Assembly: GCA_965199915.1 (NCBI GenBank)
Contig: OZ241348.1
Location: 3,162,001-3,226,000 of the forward strand
DNA from: VXYL01 sp965199915
GTDB lineage: Bacteria > Pseudomonadota > Gammaproteobacteria > Pseudomonadales > Azotimanducaceae
Direction: 5' to 3'
Length of the DNA stretch: 64,000 nucleotides
This document shows positions 8,892-17,580 of this stretch, piece after piece (the stretch's first letter is position 1; each line of letters opens with the position of its first letter). The position numbers were made by a program, and so were the translations under genes. The notes beneath the pieces were generated by a model. The model worked only from the letters and a program-made list of their open reading frames with translations, did not search any database and was not told where the DNA came from.

Positions 8892-10841
8892 CTATCCCTC
8901 GCTCGCCGCTGGCCCAAACCCCAGCGCCGCCAAGTTCTTGGCAATCGCCGCGTCCAGCCGCTTCGCTTCCGCCCGCTGCTCGCGCCATTCGGCTGCAAGG
9001 CGCGTCATCTTCTCGCGGAACGGTTCGTCGTCTTCCGGTTGCGGGGCCATGCCAACGTAGCGGCCGGGCGTGAGGATGTGCTTGTGGGCGCGGATGTCGT
9101 CCAAGGTGGCGCTTTTGCAGAAGCCGGGCACGTCCTCGTAGCGCGGCTCCGCGCGCTTGCCGCGCCAAGCGTGGTAGGCGCCGGCGATGCGGGCGATGTC
9201 TTCCTGGGAGAGTTCGCGGTGGGTGCGATCCACCATGTGGCCCTCGTTGCGGGCGTCGATGAACAGCACTTCGCCGCGACGGTCGCGGAACGCGCCGTTG
9301 GCGCGGTCGCGGGCGAGAAACCACAGGCAGACGGGAATCTGCGTGGAATAGAAGAGCTGTCCGGGCAGCGCGATCATGCAGTCCACGAGATTCGCTTCGA
9401 TCAAGTTCTTGCGGATCTCGCCCTCGCCGCCCGCTTGGGAGGACATCGAACCGTTGGCGAGCACGAAACCGGCCACCCCATTGGGCGCCAAGTGATGCAC
9501 CATGTGCTGCACCCACGCGAAGTTCGCGTTGCGCTTTGGCGGCACGCCATAGCGCCAGCGCTGGTCGTCCGCAAGCTGTTCGCCGCCCCAGTTGGAGACG
9601 TTGAACGGCGGGTTGGCGAGGATGTAATCCGCCTTCAGGTCCGGGTGGCGGTCGTTGTGGAAGGTGTCGCCTTCCGCAATCTGCCCATCGATGCCGCGAA
9701 TGGCGAGGTTCATCTTCGCCAAGCGCCACGTGGTGTGGTTGGATTCTTGGCCCCAGGTGGAAACATCCGCCGCGGCGCGCTGCGGCTTCCGACGGCTGCC
9801 GTTTCCCGTCGCGTGGGCGTCGATGAACGCCTTGGACTGCACGAACATGCCGGCCGAGCCGCAGCACGGGTCGTACACGCGCCCTTGGTAGGGTTCGATC
9901 ATCTCCACCAGCAGCTTCACCACGCAACGCGCCGTGTAGAACTCGCCCCCCCGCTTGCCTTCGGCGCTGGCGAATTGCGCGAGGAAGTACTCGTAGACCC
10001 GGCCGAGCACGTCGCGGGAGCGGGCGTCCGCATCGCCCACCTTGATGTTGCCGATCAAGTCCACGAGCTGGCCGAGGCGGCGCTTGTCGAGCGCGGGGCG
10101 GGCGTAGGTCTTCGGCAGCACGTCGCGCAGGCTTGGGTTGTCGCCCTCGACGGCGGCCATCGCGTCGTCCACCGCTTTGCCGATGGTTGGCTGCCTGGCG
10201 AGGTCTTGCAGGGCCTGCCAACGGGCTTCGCGCGGCACCCAGAACACGTTGGCGCCGATGTACTCGTCCGGCTGTTCCGGGTCCGCGCCTTCGTCTTGCT
10301 CGGCGACGAGTTGCGCGTGGCGCTCCTCGAAGGCGTCCGAGATGTACTTCAAGAAGATGAGGCCAAGCACCACATGCTTGTACTCGGCGGCATCCATGTT
10401 GCCGCGCAGGGCGTTGGCGGCCGCCCACAGTTTGGCCTCGAAGCCGGTGGAGGCCCCGTTTCCCCCGGTGGACGATTTGGGCGCGGTCTGGCGTTTTGCC
10501 GATGCCGGTTTGGGGGTGCCGTTGTTCGCGGTTTGCACTGGCTTCCCGCCCCTCGGCCCCGTCTTCGCCGGCGGCTTGGCGGCACTGTGTATCAACCGCT
10601 CCACCAGCACCTGCTTGCGACCGCTCGCATCCACGCCCCGCAACGCGCACACGCGTCGCACATCCCCCACCCGCAACAGGAGCAGCAGGGCTTCCGGCGT
10701 GGCGCGGCGAGCGCGCTTCAGCCGCGCCCGCATGGCGTTGACCACGCGCTTGTCCACGCCAGCGGCCAAGTCGAGCCGGACCACGGCGGTCCGCAGGGCA
10801 TCGCGCCCCATCGTTTCCAAGATCGCCTGCTTGAGGTTCAT
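8892..10841 (-). CDS. hsdM: type I restriction-modification methyltransferase subunit with N-terminal extension
   Basis: Adenine-specific DNA methyltransferase subunit using S-adenosylmethionine. The N6_N helical domain (ANALRGNMDAAEYKHVVLGL) is followed by the catalytic domain with the AdoMet motif YDPCCGSAGMF (about residue 327) and the N-P-P-F catalytic motif ANPPFNVSNWGG (about 410). Length is 649 residues, longer than the usual 480-540, because about 100 extra residues precede the HsdM_N domain. That extension looks helical and DNA-binding (RDALRTAVVRLDLAAG, MRARLKRARRATPEAL, LRGVDASGRKQVLVERLI) and resembles a SAP-like module; it is joined by an Ala/Pro/Lys-rich linker. It is 30 bp downstream of the ATPase gene. 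Confidence 0.95.
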   Translation of the reverse strand: MNLKQAILETMGRDALRTAVVRLDLAAGVDKRVVNAMRARLKRARRATPEALLLLLRVGDVRRVCALRGVDASGRKQVLVERLIHSAAKPPAKTGPRGGKPVQTANNGTPKPASAKRQTAPKSSTGGNGASTGFEAKLWAAANALRGNMDAAEYKHVVLGLIFLKYISDAFEERHAQLVAEQDEGADPEQPDEYIGANVFWVPREARWQALQDLARQPTIGKAVDDAMAAVEGDNPSLRDVLPKTYARPALDKRRLGQLVDLIGNIKVGDADARSRDVLGRVYEYFLAQFASAEGKRGGEFYTARCVVKLLVEMIEPYQGRVYDPCCGSAGMFVQSKAFIDAHATGNGSRRKPQRAAADVSTWGQESNHTTWRLAKMNLAIRGIDGQIAEGDTFHNDRHPDLKADYILANPPFNVSNWGGEQLADDQRWRYGVPPKRNANFAWVQHMVHHLAPNGVAGFVLANGSMSSQAGGEGEIRKNLIEANLVDCMIALPGQLFYSTQIPVCLWFLARDRANGAFRDRRGEVLFIDARNEGHMVDRTHRELSQEDIARIAGAYHAWRGKRAEPRYEDVPGFCKSATLDDIRAHKHILTPGRYVGMAPQPEDDEPFREKMTRLAAEWREQRAEAKRLDAAIAKNLAALGFGPAASEG

Positions 10842-10871
10842 TTTGTCCGTTGTGCGATTTCGCCCGGCCCT

Positions 10872-12041
10872 TTAGTGTCTTTCCTGCCGCAGCCAATCGC
10901 GCATGTAGGCGTGGAACGAAGGGATGCCGAAGGACAGTTCCGAGCGGGCGTTTCTGGTGAGCACGCCGTGTTCGATGGCCTCGCGCACCACGCCGGGGCC
11001 GTCGAACGAGGCGTCGTCGAGCGCCTTGGTCGCGGCGTCGATGTCCAAGCCATCGTTGCCGCGTTGGACCATGGCGCCGATCACCGCCAGCATGGCCCTG
11101 CTGTTGGACATGAGCCGCAAGCGCCCTTCGTAGTACGCGACCCTCGCCTTGTCGCCGATGGCGAGGGCTTCGGTCAATGGCGCTCCGTCTGTCAAACGGC
11201 CATGGCGCGAAATCGCCTCGCAGGCGCCGGCCAGATAGCCGTGGACGTGCTGCGGGAATCCCATGGACGCTTCCGCCAGCGTTTTGGCGCAAGGCGCCGG
11301 GACGTCGTGCCCCAACGCCAGCAGGCCGTCGTAGACCGCCTCGAACCGTTCCTCCGCCGACAGCAGCCCAAGGTTGAACTCCTCGGCCACCCTTGAAATG
11401 CCGGCAGTTCCCTTTGGATTCGAGAGGACTTCCGGCGTGTGCTGCAAGCCGATGCCAAGCACCATCAGTGGACAGTCCGGCACGCCTTGATGCAGCACGC
11501 GCAATGTTCCCATGCCAGCCGCGGACACGGTTTGCAGTTCGTCGATGGTGACGACGAGGGCTTTGCCGTTCCACGCGCCGGTGGCCACCGAGTCGCTGAG
11601 CAGCTCGGCCAAGTCATGGGTCTTGCGGACGCGCTCCAGCGCGACGTTGGCCTTGGCAATGCCTAGCCCGCCGCCGACGGCCGTCGCCTTCGCGTCCAAG
11701 TCGGCAACTTTCCGGCCAACAGACTCGCTGCCGAGCGCCCGCATGATCGCCATGAAGACGACGGCATCGTCCGCCGCCAGCGTATCGGGCAACAGGCTCT
11801 TCCAGAAGACCCTTCGAGCGCCTTCGCGCTTGGTCGCTTCGCGGATGAATTTGCGCCCCAGATGCGTCTTGCCGACTCCTTGCACGCCGGTGACAAGAGA
11901 GATGCCAGCCTCGGCGCTGGCACTCGCGCACAGCGCGTCCAAGCGCCGGTTCAGCGCGGCCAGCTCCACGCTTCGGCCGGCGAAGTGCGGCGGCGCGTCG
12001 CGTTGCGTGCCAAGTTCCATGTGCCGCTTGGGAGCGCCCAT
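10872..12041 (-). CDS. P-loop ATPase with winged-helix-like C-terminus, first gene of the RM operon
   Basis: Orc1/Cdc6- or STAND-like AAA ATPase of about 389 residues. Features: N-terminal PPHFAGRSVELAALNRRLDA, Walker A VQGVGKTHLG (about residue 54), Walker B LVVTIDELQTV (about 165), a sensor-like segment MVLGIGLQHTPEVLSN and a C-terminal region ending LSFGIPSFHAYM that looks like a winged helix. It is a clear paralogue of the ATPase at 36807-37982 (same motif order, same GLQH and PSF-AYM signatures). ATG at 12041 is preceded by TATACT a few bases upstream; ATG at 12020 is the alternative. It may regulate or power the RM cluster; no specific function is known to me. Confidence 0.8.
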   Translation of the reverse strand: MGAPKRHMELGTQRDAPPHFAGRSVELAALNRRLDALCASASAEAGISLVTGVQGVGKTHLGRKFIREATKREGARRVFWKSLLPDTLAADDAVVFMAIMRALGSESVGRKVADLDAKATAVGGGLGIAKANVALERVRKTHDLAELLSDSVATGAWNGKALVVTIDELQTVSAAGMGTLRVLHQGVPDCPLMVLGIGLQHTPEVLSNPKGTAGISRVAEEFNLGLLSAEERFEAVYDGLLALGHDVPAPCAKTLAEASMGFPQHVHGYLAGACEAISRHGRLTDGAPLTEALAIGDKARVAYYEGRLRLMSNSRAMLAVIGAMVQRGNDGLDIDAATKALDDASFDGPGVVREAIEHGVLTRNARSELSFGIPSFHAYMRDWLRQERH

Positions 12042-12200
12042 CCGTTGGAGTATACGCACTGGCACCGGAGGCGAGGCAGGGCCGTGGTTGCCTTGCAGCC
12101 GTCGACGTGAAGCAAGACATGACATGGCAAGGGGTTGGACAGCGAAGGAAGGTCTCCGTACCCTTGGGCGTGTTGACGAACTGACGGAAGGTGACTCGCT

Positions 12201-12434
12201 ATGGCAACGGAACCCGCCAAGGAATCGGAGGAGCAGCGCAAGTACGAGGAGACGCTCGAGGAGGTGCGCAGGAAAGTGCAGGCGGCCGTGGAGAAACACG
12301 CGGAGGCGGTGCTGGCGGGAGGCAGCGCGCGCGACGCGGCAATGCTGGATGGCGACCTGCGTTCGATTCTGCTGGAGTCGGTGGAACGGGGCACGCGGTT
12401 GGCGTCGGAGCAGGACGACAAGGCCCGGGAGTAG
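12201..12434 (+). CDS. small charged coiled-coil protein
   Basis: 77-residue protein, very rich in Glu, Lys, Arg and Ala, predicted as a nearly continuous helix (EEQRKYEETLEEVRRKVQAA, then DLRSILLESVERGTRLA). A good ribosome site (GGAAGGTGA) precedes the ATG. It is divergent from the ATPase operon. I do not recognise a family; small acidic coiled-coil proteins near defence genes can be antitoxins or regulators, but nothing in the sequence proves this. Confidence 0.6.
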   Translation: MATEPAKESEEQRKYEETLEEVRRKVQAAVEKHAEAVLAGGSARDAAMLDGDLRSILLESVERGTRLASEQDDKARE

Positions 12435-12503
12435 CGGCCGCTCGGCGGATCCGGGTGTTGCTACCCTATCCTCTATAGAGTAAGCAGCGACCGCAACCGG
12501 CTC

Positions 12504-12526
12504 GCGCCGGCCCCCATGGCCGGCGC
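12504..12526. terminator. GC-rich hairpin between convergent genes
   Basis: Perfect 9-bp stem GCGCCGGCC / GGCCGGCGC with a 5-nt loop, in the gap between the convergent coiled-coil gene and the secreted-protein gene. There is no T-run, so factor-independent termination is doubtful. Confidence 0.4.
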
Positions 12527-12561
12527 TCGCGGGCGCGGTTGTCGCTCGTCAACAGTCGTGA

Positions 12562-13056
12562 TCAGGCTGGGCCGTCGTCAATGTCACTCGGGTCCACGCA
12601 CTCGGTCGAGCGCGTGACGGCCGGGTTCAGGGGCGCGCGTCCCACTGCGGTGAAGGTCACCTTCGCGGTCTCGTCTTGCTCGCACGAGTGCCACGCGCTG
12701 CCGTCATACTCCTCCATGTGGTCCCGGCCCCTCGGGCTTGTTGGCCTCCATGTGACGGTGTACGCCAAATACGCGAATTGGCTATCCACCGTACACGAGA
12801 CGTCCAGCGTGGCGCCGCGGGCCAGCTCGGTTTGGCTCGCCGCGCCGCGGCAACCGACGGATAGCGCGATGTTCCACTCCTTCGGGGGGACCGGCGTCGA
12901 GTTCACGGCTTGGAAGTTCGCCGTCCAAGAGGTCGCCGCGTCGTCGTGGCTCGTGGCCGCCGCGGGGACGGTGAGCAGCGCCCCAAGGCCAAGCACTCCG
13001 CCAACGACCATGAGCGACCGCACGATGAAGGTGCGGACATGCTTCGTGTGCTTCAT
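12562..13056 (-). CDS. exported hypothetical protein
   Basis: 164 residues beginning with a basic n-region, a hydrophobic core (SLMVVGGVLGLGALL) and a signal-peptidase site after VPAAA. The mature part is about 130 residues, beta-rich, with two Cys pairs and an acidic end. ATG is preceded by GGAGA. No family is recognised. Its style (small secreted protein with a single beta domain) is shared by the gene at 44577-45173, although the two sequences do not clearly align. Confidence 0.7.
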   Translation of the reverse strand: MKHTKHVRTFIVRSLMVVGGVLGLGALLTVPAAATSHDDAATSWTANFQAVNSTPVPPKEWNIALSVGCRGAASQTELARGATLDVSCTVDSQFAYLAYTVTWRPTSPRGRDHMEEYDGSAWHSCEQDETAKVTFTAVGRAPLNPAVTRSTECVDPSDIDDGPA

Positions 13057-13181
13057 GAACTCGTCTCCAACACTTGCATTACGGGTTTCGATGCACGGAA
13101 GTGTGGCGCGTTGATCGGGACTGTGTCAACGGCGACCGATCCGTGCCGAACGCGGCAGTTGCAACACGATGGCAGCTTTGC

Positions 13182-14177
13182 TCACGGAGTGGGCGCGGGC
13201 ACGTCGCAACGTTGCGCGATCTCGCAGGCCAGGGCTCGGAAGTCCCAATAGCAATCCGCCACGGCGCGCGTGTGGCCACCGATTGCGCCGTCGGCGGGCT
13301 TCAACGCGAACATCGGCTTGCGCGCTTCCTGTGCGAGCGGCATCAAGCTCCGGAAATGCTTGAGCGTGGATAGGCAATGCTTGTCGTCGGTTGCGGCGAC
13401 TATCCTTGATGCCGGTTTCTTGCCCAACACATGCTCGCGGTAGGCGTTGGGAATCCGCGCCATCCAACGCCCATACGCCTTGACCGGGCGGTCCAGCCGC
13501 ACAGCGTGTTGCAGCACCACATAGCCGACCGGATTCATGGCGCCGGGAGGCATGGGCAAATCTTCCACCGGGTTGCGTCTGCGCCGCTCCTTCCACTCTT
13601 TCCGCCACTTGCGCAACGTCGGACCCAAATTGCGCAAGCCTTGCAGGGAATACAGATCCGGTGCCACCGGCACAACCACATGGTCCGCGGCCACCAACGC
13701 GGCGCGGTTGAGGGCGCCGAGGTTCGGGCCGACGTCGAGCAGAACGAAGTCCGCGTTCGCGGCTTCCGCAGCCATGCACAGGGCGCGCCAGATCGCGGAA
13801 AGAACGCGAAACGCCCTTTCCTTGCCGTCCAGACAGTCCGGCCATTGGCTAGAAAGCTCGTCCTCGGCAGCGGAGAGGTTCATGTCCCCGGCCACCAGAT
13901 TGATGCCCGCTGCGGGTGTCACCAAGTGCGGCACCGCCACATCGCCCGTGCCCCCCAACAGCGGCTGCAACGAGGCGTGGATGGTTTTCGACTCCTGCTC
14001 CTTCCACAGTGTCTCCAGCTGGTCGTCGTTCAGGAACATGGTGGTCAGGTTGGCTTGCGGATCCAAATCCGCAACCACCACGTTGTAGTCCAGACTCGCG
14101 TACATCCACGCCAAGTGGTAGACCAGCGACGTCTTGCCCACCCCGCCCTTGTTGTTGAACACGGCGACGCTCTTCAT
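13182..14177 (-). CDS. ParA/MinD-family ATPase
   Basis: 331-residue deviant Walker ATPase: MKSVAVFNNKGGVGKTSLV places the signature K-G-G-V-G-K-T at residues 9-15, followed by VVVADLDPQANLT and FVLLDVGPNLGALNRAAL. Chromosomal ParA normally sits with ParB; none is present here. Instead ATG at 14177 overlaps the stop of the AlbA_2 gene (ATGA), making a coupled two-gene unit. An ATG at 14189 is possible but less consistent with coupling. ParA-like ATPases without ParB occur in plasmid remnants and in some phage-defence loci. Confidence 0.88.
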   Translation of the reverse strand: MKSVAVFNNKGGVGKTSLVYHLAWMYASLDYNVVVADLDPQANLTTMFLNDDQLETLWKEQESKTIHASLQPLLGGTGDVAVPHLVTPAAGINLVAGDMNLSAAEDELSSQWPDCLDGKERAFRVLSAIWRALCMAAEAANADFVLLDVGPNLGALNRAALVAADHVVVPVAPDLYSLQGLRNLGPTLRKWRKEWKERRRRNPVEDLPMPPGAMNPVGYVVLQHAVRLDRPVKAYGRWMARIPNAYREHVLGKKPASRIVAATDDKHCLSTLKHFRSLMPLAQEARKPMFALKPADGAIGGHTRAVADCYWDFRALACEIAQRCDVPAPTP

Positions 14178-15397
14178 GGCTGTTGCCATCCCGCCTCGCG
14201 TTGCCCAGATGCGCTGCCCGCTCGCACCGTTGCGGTCACGAGGTGTTGCTCGAAATGGAACTCCGGCGGTGGGTTGCCGTTTTCGAGGAGCGCTTTCTTG
14301 GCCAACGGAATGCCGAGGCCGAAGCGCTGCGCGAAGCCGAGGTTGGCCATCACTTCCGCAAGCAGCGGATTGCGGTAGTCGGTGTCTCCTTGGCCGCAGT
14401 TTTCGGGAGTCATGCGCCCGTACAAGCCGCCGGGACTCGCGATCTCCACGCGGTCCGCGTACCAGTAGAGGCGCACCGGGGTGTGCGTGCCTTCGTAGCT
14501 TCGGTGCATGATGGCGTTGTGCGCGAGCTGCCGCAGAGCGTCGAGGGGATACTCCGGGTGGTGCTGCTCGCGCAGCGAGCCCGCCACTTGGGCGGAGACG
14601 GCGATGTTCAGGGAAAGCAGTTCGTTCAGTTGGCGCACGACGTCGTCAAGCCGGCCAGCGAGCGTTCGCTGGTTGACGATGGGCGACGTCACCACCTTGC
14701 CGTCGAGCCGCAGGAATTGCACCGATGCGCCGGGAACGAACGCCAGCGGGTCGGTGGCGAACGCGATCAGTCCGCCCCATGTGGGAACGCCGTCGTGCGC
14801 CAGCCTCAGCGAATGCAGTTGCTCATCAAAGGAGCGGGTATTGCGCTGCAACACGTCGTGGTCGATCGCGTTCGGCAGGTAGTGGTCGCGCACGAAGTCC
14901 GTGTCCAACGCCGCAAGGCTGGCGCCGTCGGCGGGTCTGGAATCGAAGGGAAGGTCGCTGGCCCGGCGGCGTTCCGCGAGGTTTCTCTCGTCGGCCACGG
15001 ACCCCTCGCGCACCGAGGGGCCCACCCGCACCCACACGCGGCCTCGGAACCGCACCGGCGGCTCCGAGGATGGTGCCACGGCGACCACGGCCACTTCGCA
15101 GCCGCGCAAGATTCGTTTCTGCACGGTCATCGACGGCAGGGGGAGGATCTGTCCTTCGCTGGGGATGTTCGCCAAGCGCGTGAGCAAGGCGTCGTCCACC
15201 TGCAAAGACGCGCACGACCCGTTGTCCCGAACGCCAATGAGCAGCACGCCCGGCTTGCTGTTGCGGGGCAGGTCGTTGGCGAAGGCGCAGATGTTGCGGC
15301 GAATCTTGCTCCCGTCTTGCGCCGATTCCTTGCGCTCCACCAAGTCGGACTCAAGATCGATCATCATCGCCTCGAGCTCGGCATCCGTGTAGCTCAT
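14174..15397 (-). CDS. Schlafen AlbA_2-type putative DNA/RNA-binding protein with HATPase-like C-terminus
   Basis: 407 residues. The N-terminal AlbA_2 (Schlafen) domain is seen as LESDLVERKESA, ICAFANDLPRNSKPGVLLIG and VRDNGSC (residues 10-70), followed by RGRVWVRVGPSVREGS. The C-terminal half carries the ATP-binding HATPase_c_4-like pattern LRQLAHNAIMHRSYEGTH, VEIASPGGLYG and RFGLGIPLAKKAL. This architecture is widespread in accessory regions, and members have been linked to defence and transcription regulation. It is the upstream partner of the ParA-like gene and divergent from the HMG-CoA-lyase-like gene. Confidence 0.85.
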   Translation of the reverse strand: MSYTDAELEAMMIDLESDLVERKESAQDGSKIRRNICAFANDLPRNSKPGVLLIGVRDNGSCASLQVDDALLTRLANIPSEGQILPLPSMTVQKRILRGCEVAVVAVAPSSEPPVRFRGRVWVRVGPSVREGSVADERNLAERRRASDLPFDSRPADGASLAALDTDFVRDHYLPNAIDHDVLQRNTRSFDEQLHSLRLAHDGVPTWGGLIAFATDPLAFVPGASVQFLRLDGKVVTSPIVNQRTLAGRLDDVVRQLNELLSLNIAVSAQVAGSLREQHHPEYPLDALRQLAHNAIMHRSYEGTHTPVRLYWYADRVEIASPGGLYGRMTPENCGQGDTDYRNPLLAEVMANLGFAQRFGLGIPLAKKALLENGNPPPEFHFEQHLVTATVRAGSASGQREAGWQQP

Positions 15398-15587
15398 CGC
15401 GAGTCGCTATCTCCGTGGGCGCGTCTCCATGAGACGGCATCATATACGCGATGGAGACCGGCGAGAACGGTGCGGCGGCGCACCGCCGCGGGGCGCACGG
15501 TGCCGCGCGGCCTGTTTGCTATGCTGTGCCGCTGAAAGCTGAGTGACCACCACGGGCCATCACGGGCCATCACGGGAAGGACGCGAC

Positions 15588-16694
15588 ATGACCAATCGAC
15601 TGCCGAAGGGCGTGACCATCACCGACGACACGATGCGCGAGGGCTTGCAGATCGAAAGCCCGGACATCCCGGTGTCCGAGAAGCTGCGGCTGCTCGACGC
15701 GCTGGGCGAGACGGGCGCCAAGGTGATCTCCATCGGCTCGTTCGCCCATCCGAAGTGGACGCCGTCGATGGCCTGCATCGACGAGATCGCCGAGCGGTTC
15801 GTGCCCAAACCCGGCGTGAAGTACACCGCGGCGGTGTTCAACAAGAAGGGCTTTGACCGGGCGGACGCCTACTATCCTAAGATCGACGTGCGCGGGCGCA
15901 GGTTCGCCAGCCACGTGGAGCTGTGCGATTCGTTCGCCCGGCGCAACTACAACCGCACGCAGGCGCAGCAGATCGCCGGCATCGACGGCGCCGTGGCGGG
16001 CGCCAAGGCCGCCAACGCCGAAAGCGCTTCCGTCGCCATCGGCAATCCGTTCGGCTCCAACTTCGAGGGCGCGTTCTCTCTCGCGCAGCGCATGGAGCTG
16101 CTCGCGCTGATGGTCGGCAAGTGGCAGGCGGCCGGCATTCCGGTGAAGCGCGTGTCGTTCCTGGACGCGATGGGGTGGAACATGCCGCACGAGGTGCGCG
16201 AGACCATCACCGCCATCCGCGAGCGCTGGCCGGAGGTGGAGACCTTCCACATGCATCTGCACAACACCCGCGGCGCCACGATGGCCAGCTTTTTCGAGGC
16301 GCTCAACCTGGGCGCCACCGAGTTCGACACCTCCATCGGCGGCATGGGCGGCTGCCCGTACTGCGGCAACGGCCGCGCCGCGGGCCATGTTCCCACCGAG
16401 GACTTCGTGCATTTGTGCCACGAAATGGGCATCGAGACGGGCTACGACCTCGACAAGCTGATCGAAGCCGCCGCCATCGCCGAAGAGGTGGTTGGGCATC
16501 CGCTGTGGGGCCACGTCTCCAAGGGCGGGCCGCGGCCGCGCCAAGAGCAAGCCCTCTATCCGCTCAACATGCCGTTCGTGGAGACGCTGGACGAGGCGGC
16601 GCACTTCCGCAAGGGCCCGGCGGTGTACGAAGGGCAGATCGCGCCTTGGCAGCAGGGCAGCGCCCTGATCGACGGCGAGCGGGCGACGGCGTGA
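15588..16694 (+). CDS. HMG-CoA-lyase-like (HMGL/DRE-TIM) enzyme
   Basis: 368-residue DRE-TIM metallolyase. The entry motif TITDDTMREGLQIE supplies the metal/catalytic Asp-Arg pair; HMHLHNTRG supplies metal-binding His residues; GGMGGCPYCGNGRA carries the catalytic Cys loop typical of HMG-CoA lyase. HMG-CoA lyase splits HMG-CoA into acetoacetate and acetyl-CoA, the last step of leucine breakdown. The acyl-CoA carboxylase subunits nearby favour this type of chemistry, although citramalate/isopropylmalate-like specificity cannot be excluded. ATG at 15588 is chosen because GGAAGGA precedes it. Confidence 0.85.
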   Translation: MTNRLPKGVTITDDTMREGLQIESPDIPVSEKLRLLDALGETGAKVISIGSFAHPKWTPSMACIDEIAERFVPKPGVKYTAAVFNKKGFDRADAYYPKIDVRGRRFASHVELCDSFARRNYNRTQAQQIAGIDGAVAGAKAANAESASVAIGNPFGSNFEGAFSLAQRMELLALMVGKWQAAGIPVKRVSFLDAMGWNMPHEVRETITAIRERWPEVETFHMHLHNTRGATMASFFEALNLGATEFDTSIGGMGGCPYCGNGRAAGHVPTEDFVHLCHEMGIETGYDLDKLIEAAAIAEEVVGHPLWGHVSKGGPRPRQEQALYPLNMPFVETLDEAAHFRKGPAVYEGQIAPWQQGSALIDGERATA

Positions 16695-16882
16695 GAACGC
16701 TCACCGCCATCCTTCTCTCCGTGCTCACCCTCGGCTACTTGCTGCCGACGAGCCTCGCGCTGGTGCGGCGCGCGCCCACCGGGTTGTGCTTCGTGGTGAA
16801 CCTGCTGCTCGGCTGGACGGTGATCGGGTGGATCGTGGCCTTCATTCTCGCGTTCCGAACGCCGCATGGTACAGTGCGGTGA
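16691..16882 (+). CDS. superinfection-immunity-like small membrane protein
   Basis: 63-residue protein with two transmembrane helices. The sequence GYLLPTSLALVRRAP followed by NLLLGWTVIGWIVAFILAF fits the Imm_superinfect family, named after the phage T4 Imm protein that blocks DNA entry of a second phage; bacterial members mostly have unknown roles. The GTG start overlaps the stop of the lyase-like gene (GTGA), so it is translationally coupled to a metabolic gene, an odd setting for an immunity protein. Confidence 0.75.
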   Translation: MRTLTAILLSVLTLGYLLPTSLALVRRAPTGLCFVVNLLLGWTVIGWIVAFILAFRTPHGTVR

Positions 16883-16906
16883 TCGTGCGTTCGGGGGTTC
16901 TTTCTT

Positions 16907-16943
16907 GCGAGGGGTTCCCTTCGCGCACCTTGGCTGAGGGCTC
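16907..16943 (-). repeat. palindromic element, diverged short copy
   Basis: Reads GCGAGGGG..CCTTCGCGC...GCTGAGGGCTC, a diverged copy (37 bp) of the dispersed element seen at 22747, 23690, 23751, 61716, 61761, 62165 and 62210. It lies directly upstream of the GST gene and contributes to its leader. Confidence 0.7.
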
Positions 16944-16952
16944 TTCGGAAGG

Positions 16953-17561
16953 ATGATCAAGCTCTACCACTGCACCCGCGCCCGCTCCATGCGCCCGCTG
17001 TGGACGCTGGAGGAGATGGGGTTGCCCTACGAGGTGGAAGTGATGCCTTTCCCGCCGCGCTACCTGCGCAAGGAATACTTGGCGGTGAACCCGCTCGGCA
17101 CCGTGCCGGCGATGACGGACGGCGACTTGGTGATGACCGAATCCGCCGGCATCTGCCAGTATCTGGTGGACAAGTACGGCCCCACGGAACTGGCTGTCGG
17201 CAAGGAGGAGGCCGATTACGGCAACTACCTGAACTGGCTGCACCGCAGCGACGCCACGCTCACCTTCCCGCAGACCCTGGTGCTGCGCTACACGCGCCTG
17301 GAACCGGAGGAGAAACGCAATCCGCAAGTGGCGAGCGACTACCGCAGGTGGTTCCTGCACCGCATGAGGAGCGTGGAGCGGGCGTTGGAGGATCGGCAGT
17401 ACCTCTGTGCGGACCGGTTCACCATCGCCGACATCTGCATCGTCTATTGCGTGGTGTTGGCGAACTCCTTGGACATCGACGAGGTGTTCACGCCGAACGT
17501 GAAGCGGTACTGGGATTTGGTGACCACCCGGCCTGCCTACAAGAAGGTTTTCGAAATCTAG
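16953..17561 (+). CDS. glutathione S-transferase family protein
   Basis: 202-residue cytosolic GST. The N-terminal thioredoxin fold (IKLYHCTRARSMRPLWTLEE) carries the active-site Ser/Arg region, the cis-Pro GTVPAM and the glutathione-binding TESAGICQYLVDKYG. The helical C-terminal domain has the conserved N-capping box FTIADICIVYCV. GSTs of this kind conjugate or isomerise electrophiles, and some work in aromatic or acyl-CoA catabolism, consistent with the neighbouring carboxylase and lyase genes. ATG ATC at 16953 follows GGAAGG very closely. Confidence 0.9.
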   Translation: MIKLYHCTRARSMRPLWTLEEMGLPYEVEVMPFPPRYLRKEYLAVNPLGTVPAMTDGDLVMTESAGICQYLVDKYGPTELAVGKEEADYGNYLNWLHRSDATLTFPQTLVLRYTRLEPEEKRNPQVASDYRRWFLHRMRSVERALEDRQYLCADRFTIADICIVYCVVLANSLDIDEVFTPNVKRYWDLVTTRPAYKKVFEI

Positions 17562-17580
17562 GCGGAGGTTGACAGCGCAC

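Noticed and set aside
7713..11396. 1227-codon open frame on the plus strand over the RM operon
   Set aside because: It is antisense to hsdM, the AAA ATPase and the upstream ATPase; its composition (Arg/Ala/His/Gly-rich) reflects antisense codon bias and not a protein family.
2220..15397. BREX or DISARM system
   Set aside because: ATPases and a methyltransferase are present, but there is no pglZ, brxC, drmA or drmB; the methyltransferase, S and R subunits form a normal type I set.
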